Below, one piece after another: positions 17,373 through 27,200 of a DNA stretch of 64,000 nt. Position 1 is the stretch's first letter. Each line of letters opens with the position of its first letter. The position numbers were made by a program, and so were the translations under genes. This DNA comes from an uncultured Paludibacter sp. (lineage in GTDB: Bacteria; Bacteroidota; Bacteroidia; Bacteroidales; Paludibacteraceae), in NCBI GenBank assembly GCA_937897985.1, contig CALCBD010000065.1, positions 39,832-103,831 of the forward strand. The letters are read 5' to 3'. The notes under the pieces were generated by a model. It ran no database searches. It was not told where the DNA came from and saw only the letters and a program-made list of their open reading frames with translations.

Positions 17373-17449
17373 ACTGTTTTCTCAAAATCGGTAACTGTTC
17401 CTGTTTTATTTTGTCACTGAAAGCTTTGAAATAATTTCAAATTGCTGTG

Positions 17450-17457
17450 CAAAAGTA
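17450..17457 (-). promoter_or_regulatory. -7 promoter box for the aminotransferase-permease unit
   Basis: TACTTTTG on the minus strand fits the TAnnTTTG consensus and would start transcription near 17443, giving a leader of about 70 nt. The -33 position, a T-run, is weak. Confidence 0.5.
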
Positions 17458-17788
17458 GTGAAATAAAACCGAATCTTAAAAAAAGAACCAATAACTTTGG
17501 GAGAAGAAATAAAAATTGAATAAAAAGTAATAAGGATGAAAAATTAAATATCTTTAAAACATATTGAATGTTTTTCTTCGTGCTCTTTTATTCAATGGTT
17601 TATTATAAAATCATATAATATATTCTAAAACAACATTTTATAGCATTAATTAATCTTTACTGGAATATTTATTTTTACAAAATTAAACACAAAGACCCGA
17701 AGTTAATAATTTTAATTATTTATGCAAATCAGGAGTTGAATTGCTTTTCGCTGGCTGTTTCAGGCTTATTTGAATCTTTTTCCGATAG

Positions 17789-17990
17789 TAAGATGTCAGG
17801 GCTACGCACCTCATATTCATCTGCTTATTCAAATTTATAAAGATATTGCAGCTACGCTTCTTAAAACAATATAATTCAGGGGCGTAGCCCTAACATCATG
17901 GCAGAATATAATTTCAAACCTGAATTTGAGGGGTTTAACCCTGACATCTTATTCATTTAAACCGGAACTAAAAACAATTTCAACCCCTGA
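17789..17990. repeat. Cluster of palindromic intergenic repeats (ATGTCAGGG...ACCCCT type)
   Basis: Three related units are present: TAAGATGTCAGGGCTACGC at 17789-17807 in direct orientation, and AGGGGCGTAGCCCTAACAT at 17878-17896 and AGGGGTTTAACCCTGACATC at 17929-17948 in inverted orientation. A half copy (CAACCCCTGATT) follows near 17980. Units 1 and 2 could pair into a long hairpin. They resemble REP-type intergenic repeats; I cannot name the family. Confidence 0.65.
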
Positions 17991-18332
17991 TTCGCATTAT
18001 ATACTAATAATCAAAATGACTTTTTATTACGTACCTTTGGAATTAAAATATGAAAGCAAATTGTGTCTTCGTTACTTCGTGTTTAATTTCTTAATTGATT
18101 ATCCGTATGATTTTTTAACATTTTGATATCAGTTTTAAAATACAATGAAAGACATTTTTATAATCATGCAGAACCATTGATTGAATGACAAAAATTTAAT
18201 TTTTGTTGTTATAAATCGACTATTGATATTATTTTTTGATTACTTTAGTAGTACTTTTACAAGTGGCTAATCAAAAGAAAAAATCGAATAAATTTCATAA
18301 TGGCTGTTTTATTACATATAATGAACCTTTTA

Positions 18333-18366
18333 TTGTATTTCTGAAATTTTATTATATCTAATTTTG
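18333..18366 (+). promoter_or_regulatory. Promoter and candidate operator for the propeller-protein/regulator operon
   Basis: A -7 box TAATTTTG at 18359-18366 lies 23 nt after a TTG at 18333-18335 and would start transcription about 20 nt before the first gene. The stretch 18333-18368 matches 42629-42664, upstream of another gene of the locus, at 31 of 36 positions, including AATTTTATTATAT. The octamer TATATCTA (18353-18360) also occurs before susC (28392-28399) and before the GH5-like gene (45645-45652). Confidence 0.65.
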
Positions 18367-18392
18367 TCATAAAATTAAAAAAAAGATAAAAT

Positions 18393-20216
18393 ATGAAACA
18401 GTTAAAAAAGGTATTATTAATTATTTTCTTATGTTATGCTTCCTTAGCTAATACTTATTCTCAAGATCCCGATGTTCGTATCTCATGGGATTATAACACT
18501 TATTGGGAACAAACTTCTGTTAATGTTAAAAACAAATCATATACCGAAACTGAATGTTTCTATCCACGTATAAAAAAACTAAAGGATGGGTCTTTATTGA
18601 TGGTATTCATGAATAATCGGGTTGGATTTGATATTTTCACACGTAAAAGTATTGATAATGGCTTATCATGGGGAGATGCAACGATGGTGAGACAACGATT
18701 TGCAGCACCATCACCGGGCATACCAAATGATGTTATGATTTTTTCAACGCCCGATTTTATTGAATTAAACAATGGAAAAATTTTGTTGGCTTACCAGTGG
18801 CGATTTCAGAAAGGATATAACGATTCAACATATACAAATCAGAATTGCGGAATTGAGGTAATGATGAGTGAAGACGGTGGACTAACTTTTTCAAATCCAA
18901 GAATTGTGTATTATGGCAGATGTTGGGAACCATATTTACTGCAATTGCCAACCGGAGAATTACAAATGTACATCACAGACAGTAATGAGTTTGCAGTAGA
19001 CAAAAAACAATCGGGAAGTTATTCACTTCGTTCTCTGGCATGTACGGCTTTAATACGATCGTTTGACAATGGAAAAACGTGGCAAAACAAAAATGTTGTA
19101 AATTTTGAGGATGGAGAATGTATCACACGAACCATTAATGAGAAAGGGAAGTTTGATGGTATGCCTTCAGCAAAGCTTCTTCAGGACAATAATGGAATGG
19201 TTATGGCAATAGAAACATGGAGTTCAACTTACCAGTTTGATCAGAGTCCTTACATCATCTATTCACCAAACAATGAAAACTGGAGATATAAGAATGATTT
19301 GATACGTAGGGAAGGAGGCCCTGAAAATGTACGCAAAAAACAGCTTAATAAGGATTTCAGAGGATTTGGTCCATATTTGGAAATACTTCCGGGTGGAGAA
19401 ATTTTAGTACAATCCAATGGCATTTATAAAGGTCAACAGGGAATGTGGGTATTTATCGGAGATAAAAAAGCTGAAGAATTTTCCTTTGCATCTTCGCCTT
19501 TTGTGGGTTACTGGGGCTCTATAGCATACATTGGCAACAACGAGGTTATAAGCGCAGGAACTTTCGCCTACAATCAAAATGAAAAAGAAAAAAATGGCAT
19601 CAAAGTAATTAAAGGAAAACTTAATTATTCAAAAAGCATAAAAGAGGGTATCACTAAGAGCTCTTCTATAGATTCATTCGACAAAAAGAATAACAATTAC
19701 TGGTTTATAGGTCATGAAACAAGTTCATCAGCATATCTTGATTTTGGGTATACACTGAATTCATTTGATTTTACGACCTGTTTATTTGACAAAAATCTTA
19801 TTGCATTTACCCCCGACAACTCTGATGCTTTAGAATTTTTACTCTACAGAGCCAATCAGAGAACAGGTAAAAACCAGCTCTATCGGTTTGAGATGAATGC
19901 AAATGGAGTATTTACATTGCAGTCGGAAAAAGCCAACTCATGGATGCCTCAGAATGTAAAAGACGTAAAGATTATTGATTTTATCCGAAAGGGAACGATA
20001 AATAATTCAAAAGATGAAGATCTGGGATTTTCGGCAAAAGTTTCTGTTCCGTGGCTATTGATTGGCGGTTACCCCGACAAAGATGAAAAATTTAAAATTC
20101 ACATGCGCCACAGATACAAAGATGTTAACAAAGAATATCCTTTTGCGACTGTGGAATCGATTCAGGGAGAAAATTCGGATAATCCCGAAACATGGTTATC
20201 AGTCTCATTTGAGTAA
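18393..20216 (+). CDS. Secreted Asp-box beta-propeller protein (possible GH93-like enzyme) with CBM9-like domain
   Basis: The 607-residue protein has a Sec signal peptide (to about residue 24, ending TYSQ) and a sialidase-superfamily propeller with Asp-box motifs SIDNGLSWG, SEDGGLTFS and SFDNGKTWQ. Other conserved segments are GRCWEP (E179) and DGMPSAKLL...MAIETWS (E274); their pattern resembles GH93 exo-arabinanases more than sialidases, so E179 and E274 are candidate catalytic residues by inference. From about residue 420 a beta-rich domain with SVPWLLIGGYP resembles CBM9-like sugar-binding modules. The next gene, 18 nt away, is a full-length paralogue, but this copy lacks a T9SS tail and ends right after the CBM9-like domain. 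The activity is not established; a non-catalytic binding protein is possible. Confidence 0.75.
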   Translation: MKQLKKVLLIIFLCYASLANTYSQDPDVRISWDYNTYWEQTSVNVKNKSYTETECFYPRIKKLKDGSLLMVFMNNRVGFDIFTRKSIDNGLSWGDATMVRQRFAAPSPGIPNDVMIFSTPDFIELNNGKILLAYQWRFQKGYNDSTYTNQNCGIEVMMSEDGGLTFSNPRIVYYGRCWEPYLLQLPTGELQMYITDSNEFAVDKKQSGSYSLRSLACTALIRSFDNGKTWQNKNVVNFEDGECITRTINEKGKFDGMPSAKLLQDNNGMVMAIETWSSTYQFDQSPYIIYSPNNENWRYKNDLIRREGGPENVRKKQLNKDFRGFGPYLEILPGGEILVQSNGIYKGQQGMWVFIGDKKAEEFSFASSPFVGYWGSIAYIGNNEVISAGTFAYNQNEKEKNGIKVIKGKLNYSKSIKEGITKSSSIDSFDKKNNNYWFIGHETSSSAYLDFGYTLNSFDFTTCLFDKNLIAFTPDNSDALEFLLYRANQRTGKNQLYRFEMNANGVFTLQSEKANSWMPQNVKDVKIIDFIRKGTINNSKDEDLGFSAKVSVPWLLIGGYPDKDEKFKIHMRHRYKDVNKEYPFATVESIQGENSDNPETWLSVSFE

Positions 20217-20234
20217 TGATTCAATTATTATATT

Positions 20235-22268
20235 ATGAAATATTTCAAATATGTTTTTTGTGTACTGATCGTTTTAAACCTTTCATGCTTTTTTTCCGAA
20301 TCAAAAGAAGTAAATGTCCGGATATCATGGGATAAAAACTCGTATCATGAGCTGAGAGAATATAAAATTTCAGGAACAAGTTCGTACCTGAAAACAGCAT
20401 ATTATCCCCGAATTAAACGTTTGGGCGACGGTTCGTTGCTGATGGTATTTATGAACGGACAGTTAGGGAACAACATCTACACACGAAAAAGTATTGATGA
20501 CGGAAAGACATGGAGCGATGCTATTGTGGTTCGAAAACAATCGAAAGAAACTTCACCCACACTTGCAAGCGATAATGTATTGTATGCTTGCCCCGATTTT
20601 ATAGATTTGGGAAGTGGCGAAATTCTGCTTGCTTATCAATGGAGATATTCAAATGCATATGGCAGTGCTGAATTTACTAATGTAAGTTGTGGCATTGAAA
20701 TTATGAGAAGTCTCGACTATGGTCAGACATGGCAAACACCACGTAAAATATATAAAGGACGATGTTGGGAACCATCATTCATTATGTTACCGTCGGGCGA
20801 GTTGCAATTAATTTACACTGATAGTCATGATGTGAACGCCGACGTAAAATCGCAACCCTGTGTAAGTTTGCTTCGTTCATTTGATAGAGGGGAAACCTGG
20901 CAGGGGAAAGCATTATGTTCATATCAGGACGCCGAATTGTTATCACGTATAGTTGATGCAAACGGAACTTATGACGGAATGCCTGTTGGCAAAGCTTTAC
21001 TCAACGACAATGGAATTGTTTACGCTTGTGAAAGTTATGGATATTCACAATCGCCATGGATTATTTATTCTTCGATTGGTAACAATTGGGTTTACGACGA
21101 TGTATATTTTGGAACTGGTGGCCCGGATTCCAATCGCCGCTGGTTGGTTGATCCCGATTTCAAGGGAGCAGCACCATATCTGGAAGTTCTGCCAACTGGT
21201 GAAGTATTGGTTCAGTCCAATGGTTCATATAAAAACCAATCAGGAATGTGGGCGTTTATCGGCGATGCTACAGCTCGTAATTTCACCTGTGCATCCACAC
21301 CTTATTCAGCTTGGTGGGGCTCAATCCAATATATTGGTAACTATGAGATAATCAGTTGTGGTAATCAAAGTTACAATATCGGTAGCCTTGAGTATCAAAT
21401 GCTAAAAGTAATGAAGGGCAAGTTGAATTATGCCAGAGAAATTAACAAATCATCCGTTGAATTACAGTCACTTGGTTCGTTTACACGCGAAATAAATCAC
21501 GATTGGTTTATCGGTGAAAAATCAACTTCATCGGCATATGTAAATTTTGGTTACAGTGATACGCACTTTGAATATACCGTGCATCTGTTCGATTCTATTC
21601 TGACCGCTTATACACCAGTAAATGCCGATGCCGTAGTTTTAAGAATAAGCCGAAAAAGCCCGAATGCTACAGTTTTATACCAAATTGCAGTCAATGCCAA
21701 CGGTAAATTTTCTCTCGATAAGAAAACGGATTATACATGGATTTCACAGGATGTTTCTTCTGTTAATGAAATTACTGTCAATATGCAGGGGACTATCAAC
21801 GACGCATCAGATATAGATTTAGGCTATGCTGCCAAAGTTCGTATTCCCTGGTCGTTGTTAGGAGGTTATCCTTCATCAACCGACACTTTTGCCATACACC
21901 TGATGTTACGGAGTAAAAACACAGTAACAGAGTCACCAACAGCTGTTTCGTCTTCAGTTGCAGGTGAAAATGCCGATGATCCTACAACATGGTTAAGCAT
22001 TCATTTTGCATCATTAGGAACCGGCACTATAGAAACATCCACTGATAAAAATATTTTTGTAAACGGAAACACAATTCACGTCACAAATCCGGATGAGATG
22101 AATAACATAAGTATCTACAATCTCTCAGGTCAAAAGTTATTAAATATTATTCCCGTTCATGCGGAACAAACAGTTACTTTGCCCGATGGATGTTTTATAC
22201 TCGTTAGTCGGGACAGGTTTGGGAATAGCCACGCAAATAAATATACTTTCAAGTCTTTTAAATACTGA
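20235..22268 (+). CDS. Secreted Asp-box beta-propeller protein, paralogue with T9SS tail
   Basis: The 677-residue paralogue of the preceding protein aligns with it over its whole length: signal peptide, Asp-boxes (SIDDGKTWS, SLDYGQTWQ, SFDRGETWQ), GRCWEP with E179, DGMPVGKAL...YACES with E266, and a CBM9-like domain with RIPWSLLGGYP. It adds about 75 C-terminal residues (from about 603) with NISIYNLSGQKLL, typical of a T9SS-type sorting domain. The two paralogues may therefore end in different places, cell surface or secreted versus periplasm. GH93-like activity is an inference. It is co-transcribed with its neighbours (18 nt before, 39 nt after). Confidence 0.75.
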   Translation: MKYFKYVFCVLIVLNLSCFFSESKEVNVRISWDKNSYHELREYKISGTSSYLKTAYYPRIKRLGDGSLLMVFMNGQLGNNIYTRKSIDDGKTWSDAIVVRKQSKETSPTLASDNVLYACPDFIDLGSGEILLAYQWRYSNAYGSAEFTNVSCGIEIMRSLDYGQTWQTPRKIYKGRCWEPSFIMLPSGELQLIYTDSHDVNADVKSQPCVSLLRSFDRGETWQGKALCSYQDAELLSRIVDANGTYDGMPVGKALLNDNGIVYACESYGYSQSPWIIYSSIGNNWVYDDVYFGTGGPDSNRRWLVDPDFKGAAPYLEVLPTGEVLVQSNGSYKNQSGMWAFIGDATARNFTCASTPYSAWWGSIQYIGNYEIISCGNQSYNIGSLEYQMLKVMKGKLNYAREINKSSVELQSLGSFTREINHDWFIGEKSTSSAYVNFGYSDTHFEYTVHLFDSILTAYTPVNADAVVLRISRKSPNATVLYQIAVNANGKFSLDKKTDYTWISQDVSSVNEITVNMQGTINDASDIDLGYAAKVRIPWSLLGGYPSSTDTFAIHLMLRSKNTVTESPTAVSSSVAGENADDPTTWLSIHFASLGTGTIETSTDKNIFVNGNTIHVTNPDEMNNISIYNLSGQKLLNIIPVHAEQTVTLPDGCFILVSRDRFGNSHANKYTFKSFKY

Positions 22269-22307
22269 ATTCTTTAAATATTGTTCAACTTTAAAATTAT
22301 ATAAAAC

Positions 22308-24230
22308 ATGAAAAAAATTTTCTACTTATTATTTCTGACTGTTATTACAGTAGAAACATCGGCTCAAACGCTGTTACAGGAAATCCCCGATTACAAATTC
22401 CAGTATGCTGAAGGATTAGATGCAGATGTAAATGCAGATGGCAAACTGGACATAATTATTGGAGGAAATGATCCGGCAACAAGTGCTGCTTATGAGCGTA
22501 TCGGTATTGATGGAAAATCGTATTATTACCGTACGTTGATGCTTATCTGGAGTAGTATTCAAAACAAATTTATAGAAGGAGCCACAAATTTAAACAGTAA
22601 TTCGCGCCCATATTTTGCTTTGGGTGATTTTGATGGCGACAATATTCTGGATTTAATCTCTTGTAGTCATGGTTCGTATGCCGCTTTCCCAGAGGATTGG
22701 GGAATGTTTATCGGTGATGGTAATGGCAATTTCAATCGTAAAGAAATGTCTTTTGATAAATCCGGTTATGAGTTCTTTCCGCGTGCCTGTGCAGTAGCTG
22801 ACTTTAATATGGATGGTAAACCTGACATCGTTAGTGTTGGATTTGGTGGAACTTTCGGAACTTCAAGCTATGTGAATTTTGGAGCCATACTAATCAACAA
22901 CGGTGAATCGGTGGGTGATACGAAATTTAAAGTTACCGGCACTGATTTGTTTGAATCCCATGGATTTGCTTATCCCGGACTATATGTGTTGGACATAAAC
23001 AATGATGGCTATCCTGATTTCATGCTCACTGCAAGCGATGTTTCAGACAATGCTATTTCCGATAAATCGTTTTTCGATATTTTCGTAAATAAAGGTATAA
23101 ACGGCCCCGGACAATTTGAACGGATTCATATCTGTGAAAATATGGGCGGTTTTGCTCAATACCTTGGCCCCGTGCTTATACAGGATTTTAACAGCGATGG
23201 ATATTTGGATATGATAGTAACAGGGAAGACAGGAAGTTCTTCTGTTTCAGCTATGCACTACTATGTAAATAAAGGTGATGGAAGTTTTCAATTAAACACA
23301 CAAACTAACCTGACTGACTCTATCTGTAAAGACATACGAAACGATGCATCGGTTGATAGTCAGGCAAAAGCGTTTGACTGGAATAGCGATGGAATACCAG
23401 ATATTTTGATAAATGGTTATGTAAGTGCAAAGCCTTCTACTCAGACTGCATATTGGTGGAAAAACAACGGATCAGGAAATTTTAGTTCGTCAAGCCGTTT
23501 GCCGGGTGCATCCAATTCATGTATGATGTTTCCGGATTGGAATGGCGATGGAGTTCGTGATCTTTTTACGGTTGGTAAGACCACTTCTACCACTTACCTG
23601 ACTCAGGGAGGAACCAATTATTTTGAAGGAATGGTTACCAAAGGTGAAGCTCCGGCTAATTTACGACCCAATGCACCTACGGGTTTGATTGCAAATACCA
23701 TAGGGAAAAGTGTAACATTAAGCTGGAATGCTGCTACCGACGATAAAACACCTGCAGCTTCATTATCATACGAATATTATATAAAAAATGCCGACGACGA
23801 GATTATCAATAATTGTCGATCAATTATCGGAGGATCGTTAGATGGTTCGCGTATGGTTTTAGCCCTTGGTAATGCATTTCTTGCCAAATCGATAACATTG
23901 AGCAATCTGACAGAGGGTAATTATACATGGGGAGTTCAGGCAATTGATGCCTCTTACCAGGGTTCAACTTTTGCTACAGGTACATTTTCAATCAAAGCTT
24001 CAGATATTACTCAAGTTGATGATGTAAAAGTAATAATATCAGTGAACAACCGGATATTGAGCATTACCACAGAAGGCAAAGCCCATTTGGAGATTATTGA
24101 TGTTTCAGGCAAAGCACTGGTTAATAACAATTTTAACCAGAATTACTCCGGATTCATTTCCCAAAAAGGGGTTTATATCATTGTTGTTGAGCAAAACGGA
24201 ATTAAGAACAGAAAAAAAATCGTGATATAA
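22308..24230 (+). CDS. Secreted FG-GAP/VCBS propeller protein with Fn3-like domain and T9SS tail
   Basis: The 640-residue exported protein (signal peptide ending SAQT near residue 20) has seven calcium-loop repeats of the DxNxDGxxD type: NADGKLD, DFDGDNILD, DFNMDGKPD, DINNDGYPD, DFNSDGYLD, DWNSDGIPD and DWNGDGVRD. This fits a seven-bladed propeller. A fibronectin-III-like segment (PTGLIANTIGKSVTLSW onward, about 460-565) and a T9SS-type C-terminal domain (LEIIDVSGKALV...) follow. No enzyme motif is visible; a glycan- or protein-binding role on the surface is likely. It ends only 4 nt before the regulator gene, so the two are translated from one mRNA. Confidence 0.75.
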   Translation: MKKIFYLLFLTVITVETSAQTLLQEIPDYKFQYAEGLDADVNADGKLDIIIGGNDPATSAAYERIGIDGKSYYYRTLMLIWSSIQNKFIEGATNLNSNSRPYFALGDFDGDNILDLISCSHGSYAAFPEDWGMFIGDGNGNFNRKEMSFDKSGYEFFPRACAVADFNMDGKPDIVSVGFGGTFGTSSYVNFGAILINNGESVGDTKFKVTGTDLFESHGFAYPGLYVLDINNDGYPDFMLTASDVSDNAISDKSFFDIFVNKGINGPGQFERIHICENMGGFAQYLGPVLIQDFNSDGYLDMIVTGKTGSSSVSAMHYYVNKGDGSFQLNTQTNLTDSICKDIRNDASVDSQAKAFDWNSDGIPDILINGYVSAKPSTQTAYWWKNNGSGNFSSSSRLPGASNSCMMFPDWNGDGVRDLFTVGKTTSTTYLTQGGTNYFEGMVTKGEAPANLRPNAPTGLIANTIGKSVTLSWNAATDDKTPAASLSYEYYIKNADDEIINNCRSIIGGSLDGSRMVLALGNAFLAKSITLSNLTEGNYTWGVQAIDASYQGSTFATGTFSIKASDITQVDDVKVIISVNNRILSITTEGKAHLEIIDVSGKALVNNNFNQNYSGFISQKGVYIIVVEQNGIKNRKKIVI

Positions 24231-24234
24231 AAGA

Positions 24235-27200
24235 ATGTCAACAAAACAAATAAAAAAGCAGGTAGAGTTACTGTATTTCATTTTGAGTACAGTTACTCTG
24301 CTTGCGTTTTATCCCACATCGATAGTGGCAACACCACTTTTTTTTAATCGTTACTCGACACAAAACGGTTTATCAAATAACTGTGTGTATGCCATTTTAC
24401 AGGATAGGTACGGCTTTTTGTGGGCTGGCACAACCGATGGATTAAACCGCTTCGATGGGGTTACCTACAAAACTTTTTACAAACAGGAACTTGGTGTAAA
24501 CAGCAGTTATATTATTTCACTTTGCGAAGACAATCAGGGAAATATTTATATCGGGACAGACAATGGTGTAAGTGTTTATAACAGAGAAAAAGATATCTTC
24601 CAACGTATTGAGAAAATTGCAAATACGAAACTGAAAATCAGAAACAAAGTTTCAGTAATTAAGCAAGACGATGAAGGAAAGATATGGATGACAGTGGACA
24701 AACAAGGACTATTTTCTTTTGATCCCGTAACAGGCAAATTAAAAAATTATTTGACTATAAATGGAGTATATCCTTCTGTTTCAGGTGTTTCATATTTTTA
24801 TTTCGCAAAGAATAAACCCGGTTTAATAAGCTATTATTTCGATAATTTATATGTGACGGATAAAACTTTCAAACATATAACTCCTTTTACTCTATCGGAT
24901 GGAACTCAACCTTATAAACGGGATAATATTTTAAGAATCATAAAAGGAACAAACGACAACACAATTTATGTGGCAAGCGTGAACCGCGGTGTATGTGAAA
25001 TCAATTTATCGCAAAACACGATCAGAACCGTTTGTCCGGATTATAATGAAAAAGTTACTCCTAACGATTTATATTTAGACCAAAACAACATTCTCTGGAT
25101 TGCCACAAACAACGGACTTTATCAATATAACACCCGAACAGAACAATTAAATCATCTTGAGTTGCTGGACGATAAATTACTTTCATTATCGGATCTCGAA
25201 GTGATGACCCTGATTATCGACGATATAAAAGGTATCTGGCTGGGTTCATTTAATCACGGGTTATTACACAACAATAATGAGTTTATCCGATTTGAAAAAT
25301 TCTTTCAAACTCCATCGGTTTCACTTATTGGAAAAATTGTTCGTGAGTTTGAAGAAGATAAAAACAATATTATCTGGATGGGGACAAGAAGAAGTGGATT
25401 ATTCACATACGACCCTAAGAAAAACCAACTTGAAAGATATAGAAACAATGAACTGCCCGAAACAATTTTTGGTTTGTGCCGGGATAATGACAATTTATGG
25501 CTTGGTTCCTACGACGGTATTTATTTGCTAAATATTAAAACAGGAGCTGTTAAAATTTACAACCGACGCAATAAAAATTCAAAAGTACGCGACAATCGTA
25601 CAACTAAAATCTACAAAAATTCACAAAATCAGATTTTAGTCGGAACGGCACTGGGATTACTGCAATACGACGCTACTAAAGATGACTTTATTTCCATTGA
25701 CACATTCAAAGGAATTTTTGTTGATGATATTATTGAAGACCGAAAGGGTAACATGTGGTACGCCACTTATGCCAATGGCTTGTATAAAAAAGACAGAATG
25801 AGCGGCAAGTTCATAAATTATAAAAACAATCCCGATGATTCTTCGTCTATACCGTGCAATAAAGTCATTTCTTTATTTGAAGACAACAAACAACACATCT
25901 GGATAACCACTTTTGGTGGCGGGTTTTGTCGCCTGAACAATGATGAAACCTTCACAACCTTTGATATTTCAAACGGATTGCCAAGCAATATTATCTATAA
26001 AATTATCGAAGACAATACTGGTATTTTATGGATTTCATCTCAAAAGGGCCTCATTAAATTTAAACCTGAAACAAAGGAAATTAAAGTTTATACAACTGCT
26101 GATGGACTTCTAAACGATGAATTCAATTTTCTTTCCGGCATCCAAACAGATGATGGCAGTATCATTTTTGGTTCTCAGGATGGGTTCATTCGTTTTAATC
26201 CCAAGGATTTTGTAAGTAATCCAAAAGTGCCTAAAATTGTCATTACAGATTTGCTGATAAACAATCAGATAATGAAAGCAGATGAGAAAAATTCGCCATT
26301 AAAACGCGGGATTAACCAAACAAATAAAGTTGAATTAACTGCAACTCAAAATAACCTGCAATTCAAATTTTCCATATTGAATTTTCATTCTCCATTAAAT
26401 AATAAATTGTATTATAAATTAGATGGTTTTGATAAAGAGTGGCAAAAAATGTCCTCACAACACAGCATCTCCTATAATAATTTACCATCGGGAAAATACA
26501 TTTTGTACATTAAAGGTGTTAGCAGTGATGGAGTATGGAACAAGTCCTTTCATCCAATCCGGATTACAGTTAAACCAAAATTTTATAAATCGACAATAGC
26601 AATCATTTTGTATTTTGCATTGATTGTTTTCCTTTTGGCTTTTACATTTTATTATTTGCGAAAACGAACCATAATCAAACATAGGAAGCAGCAAAAAATT
26701 TATGAGAAAAACAAAGAAATTGAGCTTTACAATGAGAAAATGGATTTCCTTTCCAACATTGCTCACGAAATTAAAACCCCGCTCACTCTGATTCGTACCC
26801 CTATTGAGAATATCATTAAAACTTCGGAAAATCTCGACAGGGAAATCAATGACGATCTGAATTTAATCAATTACAATGCACTACATCTTTCAAAACTGAT
26901 AAACGAATTTCTCGATTTTTCGAAGATAGGGAAAAAAGGTTTTAAACTATCTTGCATTGAACTTGATATTGTAGAAAAGATTAAATTTCTGAAATATAAT
27001 TTTCACAATATAGCTGAAAGTAAACACATTAATATTTCGCTTAGCAATTCAGATGAACATATTTTTGTTTTTGCAGACGAACAACAAATTGTAAAAATAT
27101 TCAATAATCTTTTCAATAATGCACTGAAATATGCAAAAAACTATATCAGCATACATATTCAGTCCAGGGAGAATCAGGTTGATATCTCTGTAAAAAACGA

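Larger units (their letters stand above)
17373..18392. other. Gene-free kilobase with a palindromic repeat cluster
   Basis: This AT-rich region has no coding frame that I can support. It holds the minus-strand promoter near 17450, a cluster of related palindromic repeats between 17789 and 17990, and the promoter of the following locus at 18333-18366. It separates two oppositely transcribed blocks. Confidence 0.7.

Noticed and set aside
17926..18126. 66-codon frame in the gene-free kilobase
   Set aside because: It runs through the palindromic repeats and has no conserved-looking composition or promoter.
18393..22268. True sialidases (GH33)
   Set aside because: Asp-boxes are present, but I do not see the FRIP arginine motif or the sialidase Tyr/Glu arrangement; GH93-like is a better, still unproven, guess.
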